64,000 nt of DNA from Dehalococcoidia bacterium UBA1152 (GTDB lineage: Bacteria; Chloroflexota; Dehalococcoidia; Lucifugimonadales; UBA2962). Shown in pieces: positions 9,092 through 18,238 of the stretch (position 1 is the first letter of the stretch; the number at the start of each line of letters is the position of its first letter). Position numbers and translations under genes: made by a program. The DNA lies in contig DBZU01000074.1 of assembly GCA_002311285.1 (NCBI GenBank), positions 71,017-135,016 on the forward strand, in the 5' to 3' direction. The notes under the pieces were generated by a model that did no database searches, was not told the origin of the DNA, and worked only from the letters and a program-made list of their open reading frames with translations.

Positions 9092-9988
9092 TTACAAAGG
9101 ATTTTTACTTATGTATGCATTAAGCAAGTGTTCAATTTCTTTGACATCCTTAGTTTTGCACACACCTTTCTCGGCAGCAAATTTGAGCCCTGCTAAAGCA
9201 GTTGTTGCGTACATTTGCATAGCTTGAACACTTACACTTTTCATTGAATCGAGATGTTTTTTTACGGTTCCTACATCACCGCGTACGTAAGGGCCCGCAA
9301 TTCCTCCCGGAATTCCATTAGCTTCTAACGCATCTGCCACACCTCTAATCATAGGGACAAGTGTTTTAAGGGCTTCGTTTCTCTCTACCCCTAACCTGTC
9401 TTCCCAAATCTGGGCTATTACGGCCGTTTGTCCCATTAATACTCCCCCAAGAGTTACTGCTGAAGCGTGGTAGAGTGGTTTATCTTCCGATCGTAGGAAC
9501 ATTGGCTTGCCATGTAGGTCTAATGCGAGTTGTGTAAGATAGTCTTTTAATCGTCCCTCGCCTTCAATACCAAAAGTTGAGCCAGGCAGAGCTTGTAAAG
9601 CTTTATCGACGGAAGCAAAGGCTTGCAAAGGATGAAGCGATCCAATTAATGCCCCCTTAGACTCTGCGGATTTTAATACATCTAGTGAAGTTGCTCCAGA
9701 ACAATGCACAACGGCTTGATTAGAGCTCCATGGTATTGATTTAACTACTTCTTGTATGACGCTATCAAACGTAGTTATAAAAACTAGATCTGCTTGATCT
9801 GTTGAGTCCCGCATGGTTTCATATGCAATACATCCCTCTATCATACTTGCTAGATTTTTAGCCGAGTCATACGTTCTACTGGAAGCGGCCACTATGGAAT
9901 ATCCTGCGCGCGATAGAGCTACAGCTAATGTCTTTCCTACCGCTCCACATCCAATGAATGCTATTTTTGTTGATTTATCGAAGTTCAT
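9092..9988 (-). CDS. Rossmann-fold DUF2520 protein, candidate ketopantoate reductase
   Basis: A 298-residue protein with an N-terminal NADP-type Rossmann fold (FIGCGAVGKTLA at residues 11-22) and a C-terminal helical DUF2520 domain. The segment VHCSGATSLDVL (about 93-104) followed by GSLHPLQAF is typical of the family. Folds of this type resemble ketopantoate reductase and 6-phosphogluconate dehydrogenase. It lies directly upstream of panB and panC, the two steps that flank ketopantoate reduction, and no panE is present in the window. I therefore infer that it performs that NADPH-dependent step, as proposed for PanG-like enzymes elsewhere; I am not certain that PanG belongs to this exact family. 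GGGGATC precedes the ATG. Confidence 0.85.
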   Translation of the reverse strand: MNFDKSTKIAFIGCGAVGKTLAVALSRAGYSIVAASSRTYDSAKNLASMIEGCIAYETMRDSTDQADLVFITTFDSVIQEVVKSIPWSSNQAVVHCSGATSLDVLKSAESKGALIGSLHPLQAFASVDKALQALPGSTFGIEGEGRLKDYLTQLALDLHGKPMFLRSEDKPLYHASAVTLGGVLMGQTAVIAQIWEDRLGVERNEALKTLVPMIRGVADALEANGIPGGIAGPYVRGDVGTVKKHLDSMKSVSVQAMQMYATTALAGLKFAAEKGVCKTKDVKEIEHLLNAYISKNPL

Positions 9989-10009
9989 CTGATCCCCTTC
10001 AAAAAGCTT

Positions 10010-11005
10010 TTAATTATTATCTAAATCTGCAATAGCAGTGACATTCCCAATACTCGATGCCAATCTAACTGATCTTAAAATTGCTTCAGCAACGCACACT
10101 GCAGTAGCGGCAATTAATCGGTCCATATCTGGATTAACGTTGTTACAGCCCGTAGAAAGGCAAAAAAATGTATCACCATCATGTACGGTGTGTGCAGGCC
10201 TTACCGATAAAGCCAATCCATCATGTGCGGCCGCTGACAGTTTTTTTGCTTGTGACTTAGTTAATCCAACATCTGTGCAAATTACCCCAATTGTAGTGTT
10301 TTTTTGCACAGATGTTGGTGGGGCCCAGTTTGTATCCAAAATGCATTCAAGCGGGTTTAGCATTCCAGACAATTTTTTATCTAAAGGCCCCGCTATTAAC
10401 GCACCGGTTTTATAATCATATATGCCGCCAATAGCATTGGTTGCTACTATAGCTGCAACTTTAGATCCATCTCCGAGGGACATTCCATATGTTCCTATTC
10501 CACCTTTCAAAGCATGATCGAAGCCCATTAGTTTTGCTACTGTTGCACCCGTGCCGGCACCTACTGTCCCTTCTTGTGGTTTTTTATCTGTTGCGGCTAT
10601 GCAAGCCTTGTAACCCGAATCTACGTCAGGTGGCATGTCAAGGCCTATATTTAAATCAAACAAAATGGAACCCGCTACAATAGGTATCTTTGAATTACCG
10701 GCTTGGTGACCAATGTTACGATCTTTTAAGTACTTAACAACGCCATCAGCGGATTGCAGGCCAAACGCGCTGCCTCCACTAAGAACAATGCCATGTATAA
10801 AAGGAACATTTGCGGTAGGATGAAGTAAATCTGTTTCTCTAGAGCCTGGAGATCCACCACGAACATCTACACTGCCGACTGCACCACTTTCAGTTAGTAT
10901 AACAGTGCAGCCCGTAATCAAGTTAAAATCTGTATAGTGACCTATTTTTATTCCAGGAATATCAGTAATCGATAAATTATGATGTTCGTTTCGTAACGAT
11001 GTCAA
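10010..11005 (-). CDS. P1-family (S58, DmpA/NylC-like) self-cleaving peptidase
   Basis: Predicted N-terminal-nucleophile aminopeptidase of 331 residues. Glycine-rich segments DVRGGSPGSRETDLL (about 47-61) and GIVLSGGSAFGL (72-83) are family hallmarks. The auto-cleavage site aligns at N236/T237 in KNTTIGVICTD, matching NylC (Asn/Thr) and DmpA (Ser); cleavage would give an alpha chain of about 236 and a beta chain of about 95 residues with Thr237 as nucleophile. AHDGLA and HDGDTFF follow. DmpA/BapA relatives release N-terminal beta-amino acids including beta-alanine. As first gene of the pantothenate operon it may supply beta-alanine (inference). The start is TTG with AAGGA 11 bases upstream. 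Confidence 0.88.
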   Translation of the reverse strand: MTSLRNEHHNLSITDIPGIKIGHYTDFNLITGCTVILTESGAVGSVDVRGGSPGSRETDLLHPTANVPFIHGIVLSGGSAFGLQSADGVVKYLKDRNIGHQAGNSKIPIVAGSILFDLNIGLDMPPDVDSGYKACIAATDKKPQEGTVGAGTGATVAKLMGFDHALKGGIGTYGMSLGDGSKVAAIVATNAIGGIYDYKTGALIAGPLDKKLSGMLNPLECILDTNWAPPTSVQKNTTIGVICTDVGLTKSQAKKLSAAAHDGLALSVRPAHTVHDGDTFFCLSTGCNNVNPDMDRLIAATAVCVAEAILRSVRLASSIGNVTAIADLDNN

Positions 11006-11123
11006 TTGTCAATTCATCCTTTTGTATTATTCGTTAAGTGCTAATTAATTTAACAGTTTACTATCTAACTTAGATACATTTTGCGACAAAGGTGAATTAC
11101 GATCACTGATAAAATCACCAAAA

Positions 11124-11132
11124 TGTTACAAT
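11124..11132 (+). promoter_or_regulatory. extended -10 promoter for the lpdA-pdh-thyX operon
   Basis: TGTTACAAT fits an extended -10 element (TGn plus TACAAT, five of six matches to TATAAT) and lies 37 bases before the lpdA start. No convincing -35 is visible, which extended -10 promoters tolerate. The 164-base divergent gap 11006-11169 must also hold the promoter of the pantothenate operon, which I could not place. Confidence 0.4.
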
Positions 11133-11169
11133 TAGCGACCTCTAATGTAATTAAAATAAGGGTTAAATT

Positions 11170-12561
11170 TTGAATGATCAAATTTCAAAATATGATGTTA
11201 TAGTTTTAGGTAGTGGGCCTGGAGGTTATGTAGCAGCAATCAGGGCTGGTCAATTGGGAATGAAAGCCGCCGTGATTGAGCGATCTGAGTTAGGTGGAAT
11301 ATGTCTCAATTGGGGATGTATTCCTAGCAAAGCATTGCTTCGTAATGCTGAAGTCCTGAATCTAATAAATGAAGCGGATAAATTTGGAATTGAAGTGTCT
11401 GGAGTGAAACCAAATTTTTCCAAAGCAATAGAACGAAGCAGAGAAGTTGTCAGTAAATTAACTCAAGGAATAGGCTATCTGCTTAAGAAGAATAAAGTAG
11501 ATTTGTTTGAAGGATCAGGGTCATTTATTAATAAAACTACAGTAAGCATTACTTCGAGCCAAGTCAATCTTGAAGCCGATAACATAGTTATAGCAACTGG
11601 GGCTCGACAAAGAAACCTCCCTACACTAACTATAGACGGGAGTTTTGTGATAAATAGTCGACATGCATTGGAGCTCAGTGAATTGCCCCAAAACATTGTA
11701 ATTATTGGAGGAGGAGCTACTGGAGCAGAATTTGCTTATCTCTATCGATCGTATGGCGTGGAAGTGACTATTGTGGAAATGATGGATCGTATTTTACCTC
11801 AAGAGGACCAAGACATCAGTGTTCAATTAACACGTTCTTTTACTAAGTCTGGCATCAAAATCATGACAGGTTCACAGGTTCAACGTATTTCGACTGAAAG
11901 TGGGGTTTCTATATCAGTTAAAGGTCAATCGAAAGAAATGGATATTGAGTGTGAAAAGGTTTTAGTTGCGGTTGGAGTACAACCAAACTCTGATCAGATG
12001 GGAGTAGAAAATACAGAAGTCGTGATGGAAAATGGATTTATAACTATTGATGACCAGATGAAGACCAACGTTAATGGCATTTATGCTGTTGGCGATGTAA
12101 CAGGCAAATTATTGCTAGCACATGTAGCATCAGAACAGGCTATCGTTGCTATAGAAAACATAGCTGGTTTGTCACGCGCTGGAATAGATTATTCTTTGAT
12201 GCCACGTGCTGTTTACTGTAGGCCACAGGTAGCCAGCTTTGGATTAACTGAAGCACAGGCCAGGGACTCTGGTAGAGAAATAAAAATAGGCAAATTCCCA
12301 TTGTCTGCTTCTGGTAAAGCATTGGCATTATCAGAAACTGAAGGTTTTATTAAAATTGTTTCAGACGCGGAAATTGGTGATATCTTGGGAGTACATATGA
12401 TCGGAGCTGAGGTAACTGAATTATTGGGCGAAGCAGGCATGACTAAAATGCTCGAGGGAACCACAAGTGAACTGGGTTCATTGGTTCATCCTCATCCAAC
12501 AATTTCAGAATGTCTTAAAGAAGCCGGATTGGCTACTGAAAACTTAGCAATTCATATGTAA
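11170..12561 (+). CDS. lpdA: dihydrolipoyl dehydrogenase (E3)
   Basis: FAD flavoprotein that reoxidises dihydrolipoamide with NAD+ in 2-oxoacid dehydrogenase complexes. The FAD motif GSGPGG is at residues 14-19, the redox disulfide is C45/C50 in GGICLNWGC, the NAD-binding GGGATG is near 180, and the C-terminal HPHPTISE supplies the catalytic His-Glu pair of the partner subunit. Length 463 is normal. The start is TTG; an ATG four bases later is out of frame. It heads the pdh operon. The branched-chain complex at 42.5 kb has no E3 of its own, so this subunit probably serves both. Confidence 0.95.
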   Translation: MNDQISKYDVIVLGSGPGGYVAAIRAGQLGMKAAVIERSELGGICLNWGCIPSKALLRNAEVLNLINEADKFGIEVSGVKPNFSKAIERSREVVSKLTQGIGYLLKKNKVDLFEGSGSFINKTTVSITSSQVNLEADNIVIATGARQRNLPTLTIDGSFVINSRHALELSELPQNIVIIGGGATGAEFAYLYRSYGVEVTIVEMMDRILPQEDQDISVQLTRSFTKSGIKIMTGSQVQRISTESGVSISVKGQSKEMDIECEKVLVAVGVQPNSDQMGVENTEVVMENGFITIDDQMKTNVNGIYAVGDVTGKLLLAHVASEQAIVAIENIAGLSRAGIDYSLMPRAVYCRPQVASFGLTEAQARDSGREIKIGKFPLSASGKALALSETEGFIKIVSDAEIGDILGVHMIGAEVTELLGEAGMTKMLEGTTSELGSLVHPHPTISECLKEAGLATENLAIHM

Positions 12562-12633
12562 ACTAAACATAATCAAGTATTGCTCAGTTAATAATAGTAC
12601 TTAAATGAATTAAAGTTTGGGAGCTAGCTTAAA

Positions 12634-13602
12634 TTGCCTGTAACTTTAGATAAACAAAACGCTTTAGACATATACGAGTTAATGTGTCTTATCAGAGCTT
12701 TTGAAGAAGAATGTGCTTCACAATATATGCGTGGCACAATTCGAGGTTTTTTGCATTTGTATATAGGCCAGGAAGGTGTGGCGGCTGGAGCTATTTCTGC
12801 TTTGCAGGATGATGATTATGTTATTACCCATTATCGTGATCATGGACATGCAATAGCCAGAAAACTGGACATCAATGCAATAATGGCAGAATTAATGGGT
12901 AAATCTACTGGTGTAAGTGGAGGTAGGGGAGGATCCATGCATTTATTTGATGTATCCAAGGGGTTCATGGGTGGGTACGCTATAGTAGGCGGCCAGTTAC
13001 CTATAGCGGTTGGTTTAGCTATCGCTATTGATTATTGTGATGAAAAGAAAGTAACTATGTGTTTTCTTGGCGATGGAGCGGTCAATGAAGGGTACTTTCA
13101 TGAATCACTTAATTTAGCTTCTTTGTGGAAATTGCCTATTGTTTTTATATTAGAGAACAACTTGTATGGCATGGGCAGTCATATTGATAAGACTCATGCA
13201 ACAGGACATAATCTTTATTTGGCCGCTGATGAATATAATATCCCGGCGGCCCAGATAGATGGCATGGATGTAGTGTCAGTTTTAGAAACTGTTGAATCTG
13301 CTGTTGACAGAACACGTTCAGGTGCTGGGCCAATTTTAATTGAAGCAAAAACATATCGGTTTTCGGGTCATTCCATGTCGGATCCAGGCAATTATCGAAA
13401 TGTAACTGAAATCAACGAATGGAAGCAAAAAGATCCGATAGCACAGTTTCTTAATTATGCGTTGAGCCAAAATATCTTTGGACCTAACGATATTGCCTCT
13501 ATAGATGAGAGTGTAAAACAAGCCATTCAAGATGCCGTCGAATTTGCTCAACAAAGTGAAGAGCCAGAAATTGAATCGTTGTATAGGAATATATATGGTT
13601 GA
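12634..13602 (+). CDS. pdhA: pyruvate (or acetoin) dehydrogenase E1 alpha subunit
   Basis: TPP-dependent decarboxylase subunit, 322 residues. GGRGGSMHLFD is at about residues 96-106, and the TPP motif runs from GDGAVNEG (about 149) to the NN pair (about 178). The SGHSMSDPGNYR loop (about 247) corresponds to the phosphorylation-loop region of PDH E1alpha. TTG start with GGGAG upstream (12618-12622). With lpdA before and E1beta/E2 after, the set is a complete complex; pyruvate is the likely substrate, but acetoin dehydrogenases look alike. Confidence 0.9.
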   Translation: MPVTLDKQNALDIYELMCLIRAFEEECASQYMRGTIRGFLHLYIGQEGVAAGAISALQDDDYVITHYRDHGHAIARKLDINAIMAELMGKSTGVSGGRGGSMHLFDVSKGFMGGYAIVGGQLPIAVGLAIAIDYCDEKKVTMCFLGDGAVNEGYFHESLNLASLWKLPIVFILENNLYGMGSHIDKTHATGHNLYLAADEYNIPAAQIDGMDVVSVLETVESAVDRTRSGAGPILIEAKTYRFSGHSMSDPGNYRNVTEINEWKQKDPIAQFLNYALSQNIFGPNDIASIDESVKQAIQDAVEFAQQSEEPEIESLYRNIYG

Positions 13603-14572
13603 ATTAAGGTTGAGAGAGGCTATCTCCAAAGGTCTGCGAGAAGCATTAGACAATGATGAAAAATGCCTGCTTATGGGTGAAGATATAGGTGAATATGGCG
13701 GTGCCTACGCCGTTACAAAAGGTTTTTTGGATCAGTATGGCGAAAAACGAATACGAGACATGCCAATCGCAGAATCAATAATTGCTGGAGCTGCCATTGG
13801 ATCTGCTATGGGAGGCCTCAAACCAATAGTAGAAATAATGACCATAAATTTTACTTTACTTGCTATGGATCAAATTGTTAATCATGCGGCAAAAATCCGT
13901 TACATGTCGAATGGACAGATCAGCGCGCCTATAATCCTTAGGACAGTTACTGGAGGAGGAGGAGGTCTCGCAGCAACTCATTCTCAAAACTTTGAAGGAT
14001 GGTATGCTAGTGTTCCGGGTCTTATAGTAGTTACTCCATCAAATCCGTATGATGCGCTTGGTTTAATGCGTTCGTGTATCGAAATAAATGACCCCGTCAT
14101 ATATGTGGAACATTGTTTACTCTACTCGATGAGAGGAGATGTACCCGAAGAATATTATAAGGTGCCTATAGGCCAGGCGTCTGTTATTAGAGAAGGCACC
14201 GATGTTACTGTAGTGACTTATTCTGGAATGGTGAATGTCTGTTTAGAAGCGGCAGATATACTTGCTAGCCAAAACATAAATGTCGAAGTTATAGATTTAA
14301 GGTCTCTACGGCCACTCGATATAGATACTCCTACAAGTTCTGTCGCTAAAACAGGCCGAGCAGTGGTGGTAGAAGAAAATTGGAAAACCGGAGGATTTGG
14401 CGCAGAAATTAGCACTAGCCTGCATGAAAAAGCATTTGATTATTTGGAATCTCCTATAATTCGAATTTGCGGAGAAGAAGTTCCAATGCCGTACACTCGT
14501 AAACTCGAGTCAGTAACGATTCCCAACTCAAGCCGAATAGTCAACGAGATCAAGTTAATGCTAAGGGCATGA
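13595..14572 (+). CDS. pdhB: pyruvate (or acetoin) dehydrogenase E1 beta subunit
   Basis: Second half of the heterotetrameric E1; it completes the TPP site with the conserved glutamate in GEDIGEYGG (about residue 28). IAESIIAGAAIGSAMGG and the C-terminal transketolase domain are clear. Start choice: the frame is open from 13532, inside pdhA, but the ATG at 13595 has AGGA six bases upstream and gives the standard N terminus MVELRLREAI. It overlaps pdhA by eight bases. The result is 325 residues, the normal length. Confidence 0.93.
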   Translation: MVELRLREAISKGLREALDNDEKCLLMGEDIGEYGGAYAVTKGFLDQYGEKRIRDMPIAESIIAGAAIGSAMGGLKPIVEIMTINFTLLAMDQIVNHAAKIRYMSNGQISAPIILRTVTGGGGGLAATHSQNFEGWYASVPGLIVVTPSNPYDALGLMRSCIEINDPVIYVEHCLLYSMRGDVPEEYYKVPIGQASVIREGTDVTVVTYSGMVNVCLEAADILASQNINVEVIDLRSLRPLDIDTPTSSVAKTGRAVVVEENWKTGGFGAEISTSLHEKAFDYLESPIIRICGEEVPMPYTRKLESVTIPNSSRIVNEIKLMLRA

Positions 14573-14600
14573 TTATTAATGTTAAATGGAGTTTATTCTT

Positions 14601-15848
14601 ATGTCTGATGAATTAAAGATGCCTCAAATGGGATATGACATGAAGGAAGGCACTATTGTTCGATGGTTAATTGAAACTGGAAGCCGTGTCAACAAGAATC
14701 AAGTTATCGCGGAAATTGAAACAGATAAAGCAGTAGTAGAATTCCAAACGTATCTTGACGGCTTTATTACAGAAATTTTAGTTCAAGAAGGATCTACTGT
14801 TGCTGTAGGTGAAGCTATAGCTTTAGTTGGCCAAGAAGATGAAATTATCGAAGCTAAGCCAAAAAACCTTGATGAAGCCCAAGTTGAAGAGGAGACAGAT
14901 AACCCCGAAAAAACTGACCCTCCCGTAGTGACGATTCCTACAGCGCCTAGTAAAACCGAAAGTATTACGATGTCTGTAAAAGCATCACCGGTTGCAAGGA
15001 AACTTGCCATTGAAAAAGGATTTGACCTCACTAAAATTGTGGGTACTGGGCCAGCGGGTCGTGTTACGCGTGAGGATGTTGAATCCTATTCACCTCCTGA
15101 TTCAAGCACATTAGACGTTGCTGAAATTGATGAACAGGTGAACGAATCTGTCTCATTAGAGACATCAGTCGGTGAAGGTTTGACAAGAATGCGTCAACAA
15201 ATAGCTCGCGTTACTGTTAAAAGTAAAACTGAGATACCGCATTTTTATATATCTGTGGATATTGACATGACTAAAGCGATGGAAATGCGTAAACAAATTA
15301 ACCAGAGTGAAGAGTATGAAGGATTAGATGTTTCAATTAATGATTTAATTTTAAAAGCATGTGTCGTTCCTTTAATAAAATACCCTAAATTCAACTCATC
15401 GTTTTCAGAAAATGGGATAGTCTCCCATTCAAAGATTAATATAGGAATTGCGATTTCCCAGGAAGCGGGATTAATTGTTCCGGCCATTATGGACATGGGA
15501 TCAAAATCGCTAAAAGAAATTTGTCTTGGCAGTAAGGATTTAGCTAAAAGATCTAATGAAGGATCAATAACAACAGATGAGTACGCACGGGGTACTTTTG
15601 CTGTAAGTAATCTTGGAATGTTTAATGTTAAATCTTTCGTAGGGATAATTTATCCCCCACAAGCTGCAATGCTTGCGGTTGGAAGCGTTACTAAAAAGCC
15701 TATTGTTTTTCAGGATGATGTAATAGTAGCAGATATCATGACTGCAACAATTTCAGGTGATCATCGAATAGTTGATGGAGCAGAAGGAGCATTGTTCGTT
15801 AACGAAATCAAAACAATATTAGAGAATCCGTACCAATTACTGATCTAG
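14601..15848 (+). CDS. pdhC: dihydrolipoamide acetyltransferase (E2)
   Basis: Core subunit of the complex, carrying one N-terminal lipoyl domain (lipoyl lysine K43 in EIETDKAVVEF), an acidic/proline linker, a peripheral-subunit-binding domain (about 128-160, ASPVARKLAIEKG ... GPAGRVTREDV) and the C-terminal acyltransferase domain with DHRIVDGAEG near the end. An ATG at 14586 is also in frame, but GGAG at 14588-14591 points to the ATG at 14601, giving 415 residues. A single lipoyl domain is typical of Gram-positive-like E2. Confidence 0.93.
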   Translation: MSDELKMPQMGYDMKEGTIVRWLIETGSRVNKNQVIAEIETDKAVVEFQTYLDGFITEILVQEGSTVAVGEAIALVGQEDEIIEAKPKNLDEAQVEEETDNPEKTDPPVVTIPTAPSKTESITMSVKASPVARKLAIEKGFDLTKIVGTGPAGRVTREDVESYSPPDSSTLDVAEIDEQVNESVSLETSVGEGLTRMRQQIARVTVKSKTEIPHFYISVDIDMTKAMEMRKQINQSEEYEGLDVSINDLILKACVVPLIKYPKFNSSFSENGIVSHSKINIGIAISQEAGLIVPAIMDMGSKSLKEICLGSKDLAKRSNEGSITTDEYARGTFAVSNLGMFNVKSFVGIIYPPQAAMLAVGSVTKKPIVFQDDVIVADIMTATISGDHRIVDGAEGALFVNEIKTILENPYQLLI

Positions 15849-15851
15849 AAA

Positions 15852-16667
15852 ATGAATAAAGAAAAAACAGATATGCTTAAAGGTCCAAAAATATACCTTA
15901 CTACACGTACGTCCGTGGATTGGGATCAAGTAGCAGAATTTTTATCTGATCAGGGCGTTCCGCCGATACCAGACAGTATTCGAGCCGGATCTGATGAATC
16001 TGCTGCTGTCGTAGAAATATCTGCACGGCTATGTTATATGAGCTATGGTCGAGGGAGAAAAGATATATCAGATTTCATCAACAATCTTTTGTCTTTTAAA
16101 GATGGGAGCGTTTTTGAACATGTCAATTATGGGTTCGTCGTAACGGGTGTATCACGCAGCTTAACGCATGAATTAGTTAGGCATCGAGCAGGTTTTGCGT
16201 ATAGTCAGCGCTCACAGCGTTACGTTGACGAGTCTGGAGCTTCATTTGTAATTCCTCCAGCTTTAATGAGCGACGCTGTCAGTAGCGATCACGTTAGGGA
16301 AGTGTTTGATCAGGCTATGAAAGACGCAGCAGCAAGCTACGACCAGCTTGTCAATGCTTTAGAGGAATCGCTAGACGAGAATGTTTTTGAAAAAAAGACT
16401 GATCGAAGAAAGGCAATACGTCAAGCTGCACGCTCTGTTTTGCCAAATGCTACTGAAACCAAGATATTTATTACAGCAAATGTCAGAGCCTGGAGACATT
16501 TCATAGAGATGCGGTCTGCCCCTTATGCAGATTGGGAAATTAGACGTATGGCTATAAAAATATTAAGTTTATTGATTGATGAAGCTCCTCTATTGTTCGG
16601 TGATTTTACAATCGAACAATTGCCAGATGGAACATCAATAGCAACACCCTTGCATTCCAAAGTATAA
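15852..16667 (+). CDS. thyX: flavin-dependent thymidylate synthase ThyX
   Basis: Makes dTMP from dUMP using FAD, NADPH and methylene-tetrahydrofolate. The signature is present as RHRAGFAYSQRSQRY (about residue 111); there are eight residues between RHR and the serine, where the common form has seven. RSVLPNATETK and NVRAWRHFIEMR near 200-220 are also typical. Length is 271 residues. Only three bases separate it from pdhC, so it is part of the same transcript. A second in-frame ATG occurs at codon 8. No thyA or dihydrofolate reductase is present in the window. Confidence 0.94.
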   Translation: MNKEKTDMLKGPKIYLTTRTSVDWDQVAEFLSDQGVPPIPDSIRAGSDESAAVVEISARLCYMSYGRGRKDISDFINNLLSFKDGSVFEHVNYGFVVTGVSRSLTHELVRHRAGFAYSQRSQRYVDESGASFVIPPALMSDAVSSDHVREVFDQAMKDAAASYDQLVNALEESLDENVFEKKTDRRKAIRQAARSVLPNATETKIFITANVRAWRHFIEMRSAPYADWEIRRMAIKILSLLIDEAPLLFGDFTIEQLPDGTSIATPLHSKV

Positions 16668-16707
16668 ATTGAGTATTTATTTATCTGAAGATAATTTATA
16701 AAAACAA

Positions 16708-18222
16708 TTATGTATCAGACACTCTTTCTGCTTCCAGGTGTTTTTTGTGGTTCCATGCCATAAACATTGTAGGTAAAAGCGCAATTGCTGCAGCCAAAAG
16801 GGCTATTACAAAAAATTCAGTAAACAAGTTCATTCCTATGTCGATTACTTCTCCAGAATATGCCTGTATATTTTCCAATGTTACTTCTCTTGATTCACCC
16901 TCAGCCGGCACTGGTAAATGTAAACCAGAAACCAAGGAAAAAAATCTTTGAGAACCCCAAGACGTTATTGCTGCTAGTCCCAAAGTCATTCCAACTAAAC
17001 GCATAGCTGTTACTAGTCCAGCAGCAGTGCCTCTTTCTCCAGGGCCTACTGGTTCTGTAGCAGCAAGTGCTATAGGTGATATTAACAATCCAAATCCTAG
17101 TCCTGTAGCGGCTAAAGAAATCGACATTGAAGGATCCCCAATTGCTAATGTCCAACCCGACATTTGTATGTAACCCCAAATTGTTAAAGCTAAACCAATA
17201 GCAGTTGGAATTCTGAAATCCATTCGTTGGCAGGCAATCCCACCAATTACAGCTCCAACAGGCATAGCGATGGTCATTCGCATCAATCGTAATCCGCCCT
17301 CTAAAGGTTCCTTTTCCATAACAGTTGTGGTCATAAATGGTATTGTGACCATGCCAATTATTAGAGCACCTCCTACTAGTAGATGAGTTATGTTTGCTGA
17401 AATAATAGTTGGACTAGCAAACATTGAATTGGGGAACAGAGGATTACTTGCCATTCGTTGTCTCAATATAAACCCACATAGAAATATAGCCGTAACGATA
17501 AATAATAGAATTAGCCAAATGTCAGGCCGATCTATACGGGATAAGGCTAATGTAAGAGCGGATAAAGCAAGGGCTATTAATACGCCTCCAACGTAATCCA
17601 CGGGTGACCTAAATCTAGGACTAGGCTTCAGTAATAAATATAGAGGGATGATGGTCAAAACACCTAATGGGATATTCATCCAGAAAACCCAAGGCCAGGT
17701 AAGATATTTTGCTACTAAACCACCCCATAATGGCCCAATCACACCGCCTGCTTCAGCCGCTCCAATAATAAGGCCTATAGCAAGCCCTCGTTTTCCCGCT
17801 GGGAAAAGGTCACCAACTATTGCAATCCCCACTGGAAGCATAGCTCCAGCTGCCATTGCCTGAAAAACCCTGATTGCTATTAACCACTCCATGCTCGGTG
17901 CTAAAGCAGCAAAAACTGAAAAAATCATAAAAGCTACCATTGCCGCCGCAAATATTTTCCGATGACCTAAAGAGTCGGACATGCGACCTATCAGTGGCAT
18001 TGCTGCAACGTAACCAAGAAGATATGCAGTTATAGTCCAAGATGCTGTATCGAGCTTGGTAATAGGTACTCGGAAATCAATCATAACTTGGGTCAATACT
18101 GTGACCATCACAGTCATGTCATCGGCAGCCACAAACACTCCAAATGCGACAGGTATTAGAGCAATATATGGCGATATGTGGTGCGGCTTTTGTTTACTTG
18201 GCTTGGTACTAGCATTTCCCAT
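16708..18222 (-). CDS. DHA2-type MFS exporter (Rv1410/P55-like)
   Basis: Predicted proton-driven exporter with about 14 transmembrane helices, 504 residues. MFS motif A is GRMSDSLGHRK (about 80-90) and motif C sits in GAAEAGGVIGPLWGG (about 158). A hydrophilic loop of about 40 residues precedes the last helix. The gene lies 16 bases after an LprG-like lipoprotein gene, the same order as the mycobacterial lprG-Rv1410c pair, which moves triacylglycerides and glycolipids outward. I infer a lipid-export role; multidrug export is the alternative. Start: an ATG at 18222 and a TTG two codons earlier are both possible, with no clear ribosome-binding site. Confidence 0.9.
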   Translation of the reverse strand: MGNASTKPSKQKPHHISPYIALIPVAFGVFVAADDMTVMVTVLTQVMIDFRVPITKLDTASWTITAYLLGYVAAMPLIGRMSDSLGHRKIFAAAMVAFMIFSVFAALAPSMEWLIAIRVFQAMAAGAMLPVGIAIVGDLFPAGKRGLAIGLIIGAAEAGGVIGPLWGGLVAKYLTWPWVFWMNIPLGVLTIIPLYLLLKPSPRFRSPVDYVGGVLIALALSALTLALSRIDRPDIWLILLFIVTAIFLCGFILRQRMASNPLFPNSMFASPTIISANITHLLVGGALIIGMVTIPFMTTTVMEKEPLEGGLRLMRMTIAMPVGAVIGGIACQRMDFRIPTAIGLALTIWGYIQMSGWTLAIGDPSMSISLAATGLGFGLLISPIALAATEPVGPGERGTAAGLVTAMRLVGMTLGLAAITSWGSQRFFSLVSGLHLPVPAEGESREVTLENIQAYSGEVIDIGMNLFTEFFVIALLAAAIALLPTMFMAWNHKKHLEAERVSDT

Positions 18223-18238
18223 GATCAAAACGTTAAAG

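Noticed and set aside
13532..13594. Longer start for pdhB inside pdhA.
   Set aside because: The extra 21 residues are not family-like, and AGGA marks the ATG at 13595.
16675..16700. TTATCT/AGATAA stem between thyX and the MFS gene as a terminator.
   Set aside because: Six AT-rich pairs with a two-base loop; too weak to support.
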